The position numbers and the translations under genes were made by a program. The notes under the pieces are model-generated. The model made no database searches, was not told where the DNA came from, and worked only from the letters and a program-made list of their open reading frames with translations. A stretch of 5,235 nt of DNA, from positions 1-5,235 of the forward strand of contig JASHPV010000064.1 in assembly GCA_030037875.1 (NCBI GenBank), given 5' to 3'. The stretch is from Thermoplasmata archaeon (GTDB lineage: Archaea > Thermoplasmatota > Thermoplasmata > Lutacidiplasmatales > UBA184). Shown piece by piece: positions 1 through 5,235 of the stretch. Within the stretch, counting starts at the first letter, position 1. The number at the start of each line of letters is the position of its first letter.

Positions 1-547
1 TCACCCGGAGACGCCCCCGAGGTCGCAGCGAAACTCGCCAACTGCTTCGGATGGGGAAAGGTGGGGCTCCCTCCGGGTGCAGGGTCAGGTCCGCCGCCAG
101 AACACCGCTCGGACCTAGGCATTCCCTTGCAGCGCGGAAGAATCTGAGGAAGTCTTCCTCTTCCACAAGGTACCCGAGGCTGTCCAATGGCACAACCGCC
201 ATCTCGACCCGGCGAGGGAGTCGGAAGTCCCGAAGGTCCCCGAGTACCCAGTGGTTCGGCGGAACAACATCTCGGCTCAGCTCCCGGGCTCTCGAGATGG
301 CAGGGACAGACCGGTCCATCCCGTAGACTTCGAGCCCCCAGGAAGCCCAAAGACGGGCGAGGGGGCCGCTGCCGCAGGCTAGCTCCGCGGCAGTCCGGGG
401 TGGCCTTCCGATCCGAGAGGTGGCGACTCGAAAGAACGTTCGTGCTTCCCGGGATCGGTCCCATGAGAACGCGGCGTCGTAGACATTCGGGTAACGGAAT
501 AGGTCGAGTGCCCGGGGTGGCCTCTTAGGGCGCGGGGACGTCACCAT
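1..547 (-). CDS. Class I SAM-dependent methyltransferase (3' end cut by window edge)
   Basis: The minus-strand frame is open from ATG 547 to the left edge, giving 182 residues. I see the class I methyltransferase order: an N-terminal P-N-V-Y-D-A-A-F-S-W segment (residues 20-29) typical of small Methyltransf_25-like enzymes; motif I ELACGSG (55-61), the SAM-binding glycine loop; an acidic residue after strand 2 (D78 in YGMDRS) for the ribose hydroxyls; GDLRDF (103-108), the adenine-contacting region; and VVPLDSLGYL then CLGPSGVLAADL around motifs IV-V. Family members are usually about 240-260 residues, so perhaps 60-80 C-terminal residues are missing. The start is chosen because AGGA lies 6 nt upstream of ATG 547 and homology-like sequence begins soon after; GTG 544 and ATG 601 are alternatives. 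The methyl acceptor cannot be told from sequence. It diverges from the amine oxidase at 777, which suggests but does not prove a shared N-methyl metabolite. Confidence 0.85.
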   Translation of the reverse strand, partial: MVTSPRPKRPPRALDLFRYPNVYDAAFSWDRSREARTFFRVATSRIGRPPRTAAELACGSGPLARLWASWGLEVYGMDRSVPAISRARELSRDVVPPNHWVLGDLRDFRLPRRVEMAVVPLDSLGYLVEEEDFLRFFRAARECLGPSGVLAADLTLHPEGAPPFPIRSSWRVSLRPRGRLRV

Positions 548-686
548 CTGCGTTCCTGTCCATCCCCCGGAGTGATTCGTCGATCTCGCCGAGTTCGGCA
601 TAAGCCCAGCTTGAGGCAAAAACGGCGCCGGTGGTGGCCGGTAAGGACTGGAGTGCCCGAAGGAGTGCCATCACCTTCACGGTCAT
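525..686 (-). CDS. Possible small protein, 53 aa, unknown function
   Basis: An ATG at 686 opens a 53-residue minus-strand frame ending in TAA at 525-527, so its end overlaps the methyltransferase start by 23 nt in another frame. About 70% of codons end in G or C, as expected for a gene in this GC-rich DNA. The product begins MTVKVMALLRALQSLP, continues through a small-residue stretch (TTGAVFASSWAYAEL) and ends in an acidic Asp/Asn-rich tail. I recognise no family. No Shine-Dalgarno sequence precedes ATG 686; the frame stays open upstream to 923, but there it runs antisense to the oxidase and is less gene-like. Overlap with the next gene would fit translational coupling, but this could equally be a chance ORF in the spacer. 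Confidence 0.3.
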   Translation of the reverse strand: MTVKVMALLRALQSLPATTGAVFASSWAYAELGEIDESLRGMDRNADGDVPAP

Positions 687-776
687 CCCAGTGGGCGAAG
701 GAACTAGGCCTGGAGCAAGGACTTCAAAAACGGGTCGGTAGGGAGGAGAGATAACTCGGGTAGGCTCGCGGAAATC
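548..776. promoter_or_regulatory. Divergent intergenic region, candidate promoters
   Basis: This 229-bp spacer separates the divergently oriented methyltransferase and oxidase, so promoters for both should lie here. Candidate signals are weak. On the minus strand CTTATGCC (about 597-604) could be an archaeal TATA-like element, and AGGA (554-557) serves ATG 547. On the plus strand the A-rich CAAAAAC (725-731) or GATAACTC (750-757) could serve the oxidase; the latter is centred about 24 nt before GTG 777, which would fit a leaderless transcript. The GGGAGGAGAG at 741-750 looks like a ribosome site but sits about 26 nt before the GTG, too far for normal use. No clear inverted-repeat operator is seen. 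Confidence 0.3.
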
Positions 777-1922
777 GTGGGATACCGGCCCCAAGAATAC
801 GATCATCTCGTCGTGGGCGCCGGAGCGATGGGAACCTCGATCGCGTACAATCTCTCCCACGACTCCGGACGTACGCTCGTCCTCGACCGGTTCTACGAAA
901 ACCACCCGTTCGGCTCGTCGCACGGTCGGACTCGAATCCTTCGAACGGCATACGCCGAGGGGTCGGCCTTCGTCCCTCTGGTCCTGCTGGCCCGTCGTCT
1001 TTGGAAGCGGCTAGGACAGAGCGTCGGGCGGGAGATCTTTCGCCCTACGGGAGTCCTTCTCGCCGGTCCCGAGGGTACTCCCGCGCTGGATCGCGCAGCG
1101 ACGAGCGCCACGTCGTACGGCCTCCCGCACGAGCGACTAGAATACGACAGGGCACGTCGCCGCTTCCCCTTCTTCCGGTTCGATCCCGGGGACTCGGCCC
1201 TATGGGATCCTGGAGGCGGTGTGTTGTTTCCCGTGCGAGCGATCCATGCTTTCCACGAAAGGGCTCGCGACCGGGGGGTGGTCTTTCGATGGAACTCCCC
1301 GGTTCACCGGTGGAGCTCCCGAGGGGACGGCCCAATTCGAGTGAGCACCTCGAAGCGGGATTACCTCGCCGGCAGTGTGGTATTCTCGGCTGGCGCTTGG
1401 CTGCCCACGCTTGTGCCGGAGCTTCGTCTCCCGTTGACCGTGGAGCAGCAGTCGGTCTTCTGGTTCCGGGCCCGAGACCGACGGCGACCCGTCTACCGGG
1501 ACATGCCGGCGTTCGTATGGTACCGGTCCGGTGACGACTACTTCTACGGGACCCCTGATGTGGGCGAAGGCGTCAAGATCGGGGGGTCGCAAGGGCAACT
1601 CCTTCGAAGGCTAGGCCGGCCTCCCGCCAGCTCCCCGCGGGAACTCCAGTCGATTCGACGCTTCGCCCGAGAGCGGCTGCCTGGGATTTCACTCAAACCG
1701 GTCCGTCGGACCCGTTGTCTCTACACGAATACGCCGGACAAGAACTTCATCGTGGACCGGCATCCCGATTTTCCGAATGTCCTGATCGTGAGCGCGTGCT
1801 CGGGTCACGGCTTCAAATTTGCCAGCGCGATCGGAGAACTGGTCGCCCAGGCCGTGACGAGGGAAGCGATTCCCTCGCTCCTCGCCCCGTTCCGGCTCAG
1901 CCCGGACCGAGGAGACCCTTAG
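777..1922 (+). CDS. FAD-dependent amine oxidase, sarcosine oxidase / N-methyltryptophan oxidase family
   Basis: This 381-residue protein matches the length (about 370-390) and motif order of monomeric sarcosine oxidase (MSOX) relatives, which use covalent FAD and O2 to demethylate or dehydrogenate secondary amino acids, yielding H2O2. The Rossmann FAD motif VVGAGAMG is at residues 12-19. SSHGRTRILR (47-56) supplies H49, R53 and R56, matching MSOX H45, R49 and R52. VKIG supplies K267, equivalent to the oxygen-activating K265. RCLYTNTPDKNFIVD supplies C314, matching flavin-linked C315, and Y316, matching Y317. SGHGFKF (342-348) matches the C-terminal flavin/substrate loop. S271 stands where MSOX has His269, so substrate preference may differ. 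GTG 777 is the only start after the in-frame stop at 705. No signal peptide is seen, so it is cytosolic. The substrate is undetermined: sarcosine, N-methyl-tryptophan, pipecolate and fructosyl-amines are all used in this family. Confidence 0.9.
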   Translation: MGYRPQEYDHLVVGAGAMGTSIAYNLSHDSGRTLVLDRFYENHPFGSSHGRTRILRTAYAEGSAFVPLVLLARRLWKRLGQSVGREIFRPTGVLLAGPEGTPALDRAATSATSYGLPHERLEYDRARRRFPFFRFDPGDSALWDPGGGVLFPVRAIHAFHERARDRGVVFRWNSPVHRWSSRGDGPIRVSTSKRDYLAGSVVFSAGAWLPTLVPELRLPLTVEQQSVFWFRARDRRRPVYRDMPAFVWYRSGDDYFYGTPDVGEGVKIGGSQGQLLRRLGRPPASSPRELQSIRRFARERLPGISLKPVRRTRCLYTNTPDKNFIVDRHPDFPNVLIVSACSGHGFKFASAIGELVAQAVTREAIPSLLAPFRLSPDRGDP

Positions 1923-2860
1923 GCCCGTTCGGGATTCGTCGCCGAATCGGGAGGCGCTCCCACGGGGAGTGGAGGGGAGCCGGCGGCGGTCGCCTGAGAC
2001 ACGGGGCCTGGCACCAATCGCTTGAGCAGCGGAGGAACGAGCGGCACGGTACGCACCAGCATGTAAGCCACGAAGACGATGGTCACGATGAAAAAGCTCG
2101 TGGGCTCGACCTCGTAGAATCCGATGAAGATCCCGGCCCACATCGCCCCGAGGGCCACGAGCACGGCGATGAGCACCGCGTAGGCCGGTTTCTTGGCAAG
2201 GCGAATGGCGATCGCCGCCGGCGTCACGCTCAGCGCGAAGATCAGCAACACGCCGATGACGGTGACGGCGACGGAGACCGTGACGGCGAGCGCGATCATG
2301 AAAATGACCCCGAGGAGCCCGACGTGCATCCCCTTGGCCTCCGCCACGTCCTCGTCCAGGGAGGCGAACAGGAGCTGCTTGTACAGCACTCCCAGGACCA
2401 GCAATACCGGGATGGCGACTTCGAACGTGATCAGCACCTGGGCGTTGCTGATCCCCACGATCTCTCCGAAGAGGATCGAATACGCCGCGGTGGCGTATCC
2501 TCGGTAGAAGCTCAGGAACAGTAAGCCCAAGGCGAGCGTGAACGCGAGAATGGTGCCGATCTCCACGTCCCGGGTGGCGGCTTTCTTCCCGAGGAGGGCC
2601 ATCCCCGTACCGCCGACCGTGGTGAACAGTAGGAGCCCAAAGACCGGATTCACCCCGAAGAGGACGGCACCCGCGGCCCCCGAGAAGCCCACCTCGCCCA
2701 TGGCATGGGACGCGAACGAGGAACGCCGCAGGACGACCAGATAACTGACGACGCCGGCCAGAATGGCGATCATCGTTCCGGCTTCGTACGCGTTGCGAAT
2801 GAACTCGTACTGCCACATGAACCGGAGGTCGCCCACCAGGTTCCAGCTGAAGTCCGTCAT
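1919..2860 (-). CDS. Metal ABC transporter permease, ABC-3 (ZnuB/MntB/TroC-like) family
   Basis: This 313-residue, very hydrophobic protein is the membrane channel of the metal importer. Hydrophobic segments fall near residues 28-44, 59-79, 83-90, 100-118, 141-164, 180-218 (probably two helices), 226-247 and 255-275. Family landmarks are VVLRRSSFASHAMGEVGFSG (42-61), matching the ABC-3 'R-x-x-S-x-x-x-H-A' loop; RDVEIGTILA (97-106); the cytoplasmic coupling loop SLDEDVAEAKGM (167-178), which should dock on the ATPase; and GVLLIFALSVTPAAIA (203-218). A 38-residue Pro/Ala-rich hydrophilic tail follows the last helix. ATG 2860 overlaps the ATPase stop as ATGA, with only a weak GGGG upstream, so translation is probably coupled. 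It is the last gene of the operon; its TAA overlaps the oxidase TAG on the other strand. Which metal it carries cannot be read from the sequence. Confidence 0.93.
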   Translation of the reverse strand: MTDFSWNLVGDLRFMWQYEFIRNAYEAGTMIAILAGVVSYLVVLRRSSFASHAMGEVGFSGAAGAVLFGVNPVFGLLLFTTVGGTGMALLGKKAATRDVEIGTILAFTLALGLLFLSFYRGYATAAYSILFGEIVGISNAQVLITFEVAIPVLLVLGVLYKQLLFASLDEDVAEAKGMHVGLLGVIFMIALAVTVSVAVTVIGVLLIFALSVTPAAIAIRLAKKPAYAVLIAVLVALGAMWAGIFIGFYEVEPTSFFIVTIVFVAYMLVRTVPLVPPLLKRLVPGPVSQATAAGSPPLPVGAPPDSATNPERA

Positions 2861-3654
2861 CCGGGACCCCTGCCGTTGGGGGTCTCCCCCCCGATGATCG
2901 CCATGTGGCCCCGAGAGTCCCGGAGCACCTCCACCGGGAGACCGTACAACTCCGTGAGCCTCGCCGTCGTCAGGACCTCATCGGGCAGGCCCGTGGCCAC
3001 CCGCCCGTTGGCGACGTAGATGACCTTGTCCAGGTGGTGGATCAGCGGATTGATGTCGTGCGCCACCAGCAGCGTGGCCACGTCCCGCGAGCGCACCAAC
3101 CCGTTGACCACCTGCACCATCTCCTCGGCTCGTCGAAGGTCGAGGCTGGCGAGCGGCTCGTCCAGGAGCAGCATCTCGGGATTACCGACCAACGCTTCCG
3201 CGAGAAAGATGCGCTGAAGCTCCCCGCCGGATAACGACCCCAGCGGTTTCTTGCCCAATTCGGTCGCGCCCACCGACTTGAGGGCATCCTCCGACGCCTT
3301 GCGCTCGGCCCTAATCTTGCCTAAGGTGAGGGACGGCAGGTTGTTGCCGGAGTATCCGAGACGAACGAGCTGGTCGGCCTCGACGTTGGTGTCGGTGTCC
3401 ACCGTGTGGCTCTGGGGGACGTACCCGATCTTCGAGTTGCCGCGTCGGGGGGGAGCGCCGAAGACCTGCACCGTTCCGCCCGCGGGCCGAACGAGTCCCA
3501 GCAGGAGGCGAAAGAGGGTGGTCTTTCCCGCCCCGTTCGGACCGATCACCGCCACGAACTCGCCTCGGTTGATGCGGAAGTTCGCGTCGCTCCAGACAAC
3601 GTGCTTCTTGTAGGCGACCTCCAAGTGGTCGGCCCGCGCGATCTCAGGCGGCAT
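2857..3654 (-). CDS. Metal ABC transporter ATP-binding protein (ZnuC/MntA/TroB-like)
   Basis: This 265-residue cytoplasmic ATPase powers the importer. All nucleotide-binding motifs are intact and in order: Walker A GPNGAGKTT (38-46), Q-loop Q81 in YVPQSH, signature LSGGE (141-145), Walker B MLLLDEP (161-167) with catalytic E166, D-loop SLD (170-172) and switch histidine H199 in VAHD. The C-terminal LYGLPVEVLRDSRGHMAIIG (236-255) is typical of ATPases paired with ABC-3 metal permeases. ATG 3654 is supported by GGAGAGG 8 nt upstream. The gene begins 60 bp after the binding-protein gene, the longest gap in the operon, and ends in a 4-nt ATGA overlap with the permease, giving tight co-expression of the membrane complex. 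Length and composition are ordinary for the family. Confidence 0.95.
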   Translation of the reverse strand: MPPEIARADHLEVAYKKHVVWSDANFRINRGEFVAVIGPNGAGKTTLFRLLLGLVRPAGGTVQVFGAPPRRGNSKIGYVPQSHTVDTDTNVEADQLVRLGYSGNNLPSLTLGKIRAERKASEDALKSVGATELGKKPLGSLSGGELQRIFLAEALVGNPEMLLLDEPLASLDLRRAEEMVQVVNGLVRSRDVATLLVAHDINPLIHHLDKVIYVANGRVATGLPDEVLTTARLTELYGLPVEVLRDSRGHMAIIGGETPNGRGPG

Positions 3655-3662
3655 GGGCGGAT

Positions 3663-3669
3663 CCTCTCC
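3663..3669 (-). promoter_or_regulatory. Shine-Dalgarno site for the ABC ATPase
   Basis: On the minus strand this reads GGAGAGG and lies 8 nt before ATG 3654. It lets the ATPase initiate on its own across the 60-bp gap left by the binding-protein gene. I see no strong terminator or promoter in that gap (3655-3714). Confidence 0.7.
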
Positions 3670-3714
3670 GGATCGTGGCGCCGATTTCGAGCGGACCCCC
3701 GACCTGCATCCCGG

Positions 3715-4806
3715 TCATCCTTGCCCGAGCGCATTCGCGTTCAGGGCATTCTGGAGCTCATCCAGCTCGCCCATCATCCAGTCCTGGAATGAGACGTTGG
3801 GGGGCTGGATCGTCTCGGTCACAGCGATGACCGTGACGTTGTGTTCCGCGGCGATTGTCTTCATCGATGTCGTGAGCGGCGTGACCGTCTGTGCGTTGTA
3901 GACGAGCACTTTCACATTTCCACTCTCGAGCTGGCACTGGAATTCCACCACGCTCGCGTCGGGTGGGTCGTTGTCTGCCGCCACGGCCTCCATGAACGCG
4001 GGGGGAGAAACCAGGTCGAGGTCGGTCGCATTGGCCAGGTAAACGAAGATGCTCTCGGTGGAGGCCACCTCCGTACCGTGGAACTGCTCCTTGATTTGTG
4101 TGGCCCGGGAGTAGAGCGATCCGAGCGACGCGGTCAGGTTGTCGTACTGGTCGGTGAAGTAGCCGGTCAGGCCGGGCGCGATCGTGGTCAGGTTATGGAA
4201 CATCCAGGCCACGGTTTGGTTCACATACGCTGGGTTGTACCATAGGTGAGGGTTGCCGGTAACGATCCCTCCCGTGACGTAGACTCCAAGCGAGTCGCCC
4301 ACGTTGAGAATCGTCTGGTTCGAGACCCCATCGGCAGCAATGAGATTGGTGGCCCAGGTATCGTACCCTACGTTGTTGACGATGACGTATTGCGCGGCAG
4401 CGATCGCCCTGGCGTCCGAGTCATTGGCTTGGTACTCGTGAGGGTCCGTGTTCGGGTTGGTCACGATGCTTGTGACGTTCACGTGGGTCCCGCCGATCTG
4501 GGATACTAAGTTGCCCCAGAAGTTCTCGGCGGCCACTACATTGATGACTTCATCGGGAACGCCTGCGTCCGACGCGGATTGAAGCGCGGACGGGGTCCCT
4601 CCCGTTGAGCTGACGGAGGCAGTAGTGAGGCGAGCCGGACTGGTCGACGCGGTCGTCAGCGGTGGCGGCACGGTAAGGCCCGACTGACTCGCTGTCGACC
4701 CGCAAGGGTTCCCGGGGGTGCTCAGTACATACCCCACAGTCACCCCCGTGCCTACGAGAATGGCAGCCACAGCCACTACGATGGCGATTTTCGTGTTCTT
4801 CTGCAT
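3715..4806 (-). CDS. Metal ABC transporter substrate-binding protein (ZnuA/TroA-type, cluster A-I)
   Basis: This 363-residue protein captures divalent metal outside the cell and hands it to the permease. The N-terminus has positive charge (K3, K6), one hydrophobic segment (7-28) and no lipobox cysteine, so it is probably a membrane anchor or an uncleaved or Sec-type signal. A Ser/Thr/Pro-rich linker (about 37-80) follows, holding LTTAS twice at a 10-residue interval. The ZnuA-like domain runs from about 87 to the end. Likely metal ligands are H123 in DPHEY, H187 in GNPHLWYNP, E251 in TESIFVYL and E331 in VTETIQPP. Glutamate at the third site resembles PsaA-type Mn/Fe binders more than the all-His zinc site, but this is not decisive. 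Nine N-x-S/T sequons lie in the external part. ATG 4806 is preferred over TTG 4812 because GGCGGAGA sits 6 nt upstream of the ATG; it starts 2 nt after the regulator stop. Confidence 0.93.
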   Translation of the reverse strand: MQKNTKIAIVVAVAAILVGTGVTVGYVLSTPGNPCGSTASQSGLTVPPPLTTASTSPARLTTASVSSTGGTPSALQSASDAGVPDEVINVVAAENFWGNLVSQIGGTHVNVTSIVTNPNTDPHEYQANDSDARAIAAAQYVIVNNVGYDTWATNLIAADGVSNQTILNVGDSLGVYVTGGIVTGNPHLWYNPAYVNQTVAWMFHNLTTIAPGLTGYFTDQYDNLTASLGSLYSRATQIKEQFHGTEVASTESIFVYLANATDLDLVSPPAFMEAVAADNDPPDASVVEFQCQLESGNVKVLVYNAQTVTPLTTSMKTIAAEHNVTVIAVTETIQPPNVSFQDWMMGELDELQNALNANALGQG

Positions 4807-4808
4807 GA

Positions 4809-5235
4809 TCAATCTCCGCCTTTTTTCTCAGAGCATGGGGAGATGGGCTCTCCATGGGGACAGACGGCGGGATGCCCCTCTGCAGCGCAAATTTGCTCGA
4901 CAGTATGGTGGGAGATCGCCAGGTCGACTTCTCTTGCCGCTTCACATGTGTCCGCAGGCGCCAAACCGAGCTGACCGAACAGGCTCTCGGCAACCCGGTG
5001 GTGGCGCCGGTATTCCACGAGAGTGTCCCGGCCCTTGGGAGTTAACCGGGATTTCCCCCGATGCCGGGAAATGAGTCCCATATCTTCCAGTGGGGTCAGG
5101 TGACCCAGCGCAGAAGGCGGACTGACCTTGAGTGAATCTGCGGTTGCCTTGAGGGAAACCCCTCGGCCAGGAGTCTCTCGGCTGCCAATCGCCTGAAGTG
5201 CGTCAACTTGGCGGCGAGTTAGACGCTGTAGGGTC
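4809..5235 (-). CDS. DtxR/MntR-family metal-dependent regulator (5' end outside window)
   Basis: The minus-strand frame is open from the right edge to TGA 4809-4811, giving 141 residues with no start in the winged-helix part; ATG 5081 would delete the DNA-reading helix, so the true start lies beyond the edge, probably only a few residues away (LTRRQVDALQAI is the usual first helix). Counting from the first visible residue, the winged helix spans about 5-72, with recognition region SLKVSPPSALGHLTPLEDMG and wing SRHRGKSRLTPKG. The dimerisation/metal domain spans about 73-133, containing HHRVAES (78-84), C97, ISHH (107-110) and HPAVCPHGEPI (121-131), a known C-terminal motif of short DtxR proteins. 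There is no SH3/FeoA-like third domain. As first gene of the importer operon it probably represses the operon, itself included, when metal is plentiful. Several ligand positions differ from DtxR and MntR. Confidence 0.88.
   Translation of the reverse strand, partial: TLQRLTRRQVDALQAIGSRETPGRGVSLKATADSLKVSPPSALGHLTPLEDMGLISRHRGKSRLTPKGRDTLVEYRRHHRVAESLFGQLGLAPADTCEAAREVDLAISHHTVEQICAAEGHPAVCPHGEPISPCSEKKGGD
4813..4820 (-). promoter_or_regulatory. Shine-Dalgarno site deciding the binding-protein start
   Basis: On the minus strand this reads GGCGGAGA and ends 6 nt before ATG 4806. It abuts the in-frame TTG at 4812 with no spacing, so the ATG is the better start. It lies inside the last codons of the regulator gene, so translation of the two genes is probably coupled. 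Confidence 0.7.

Noticed and set aside
51..528. Plus-strand frames 51-326 and 187-528
   Set aside because: Both are antisense to the methyltransferase frame, which shows motif I and the other SAM-binding motifs in order. The plus-strand products are Arg/Ser/Pro-rich without a fold signature.
687..923. Upstream extension of the small minus-strand ORF to a start at 923
   Set aside because: It runs 147 nt antisense to the oxidase N-terminus, whose FAD motif is certain, and its composition is less gene-like than the part after ATG 686.
1715..2524. Plus-strand open frame of 269 codons antisense to the permease
   Set aside because: Its product is low-complexity and rich in Arg/Asp/Gly/His, fitting a mirror of hydrophobic membrane codons. 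It also overlaps the end of the oxidase.
1689..2816. Minus-strand open frame of 375 codons, longer than the permease it overlaps
   Set aside because: Its translation is Arg/Gly/His-rich with no recognisable fold, whereas the overlapping frame gives a clear ABC-3 permease with conserved motifs. Long shadow frames are expected in GC-rich DNA.
3655..3680. Repeated CGGATC near 3659-3675, considered as an operator
   Set aside because: It is a short direct repeat around a GGATCC hexamer that partly overlaps the ATPase ribosome site. No convincing inverted repeat or promoter accompanies it.
4810..4812. TTG at 4812 as the binding-protein start
   Set aside because: The Shine-Dalgarno GGCGGAGA directly abuts this codon, leaving no spacer, while ATG 4806 has a normal 6-nt spacing.
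5079..5081. ATG 5081 as the start of the regulator
   Set aside because: The same frame continues upstream to the window edge with a clear DtxR-type helix-turn-helix, so starting here would remove the DNA-binding helix.

Overview
This 5.2 kb window is GC-rich and gene-dense. It probably comes from an archaeon, tentatively a high-GC Thermoplasmatota-like lineage; a high-GC bacterium such as an actinobacterium is not excluded. The archaeal reading rests on three observations. The solute-binding protein has an N-terminal membrane segment but no lipobox cysteine, then a Ser/Thr-rich stalk. Its external domain carries nine N-x-S/T sequons. The short DtxR-type regulator ends in an HPxxCPHGxPI motif. 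Several starts also have clear Shine-Dalgarno sequences.

Left part (1-776): a class I SAM-dependent methyltransferase lies on the minus strand (1-547) and its C-terminus runs off the left edge. It is followed by a divergent spacer of about 230 bp, which may hold a small 53-residue minus-strand ORF (525-686).

Middle (777-1922): a plus-strand FAD-dependent amine oxidase of the sarcosine oxidase / N-methyltryptophan oxidase (MSOX/MTOX) family. It has the dinucleotide-binding motif, the flavin-attachment cysteine and the oxygen-activating lysine. It ends tail-to-tail with the transporter operon, and the two stop codons overlap by 4 bp.

Right part (1919-5235): a compact four-gene minus-strand operon. 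In transcription order it encodes a DtxR/MntR-type regulator (5' end outside the window), a ZnuA/TroA-type metal-binding protein, the ABC ATPase and the ABC-3 family permease. The regulator stop and binding-protein start are 2 nt apart, and ATPase and permease overlap by ATGA. Together they form a complete high-affinity divalent metal importer (Zn, Mn or Fe; the sequence does not decide which) with its likely metal-responsive repressor as first gene. The operator/promoter should lie just right of the window.

I see no RNA gene, CRISPR array, insertion sequence or obvious novel system. The points most worth a second look are the altered metal-ligand positions in the regulator, the sequon-rich binding protein, the methyltransferase/methylamine-oxidase divergent pair and the small ORF in the spacer.
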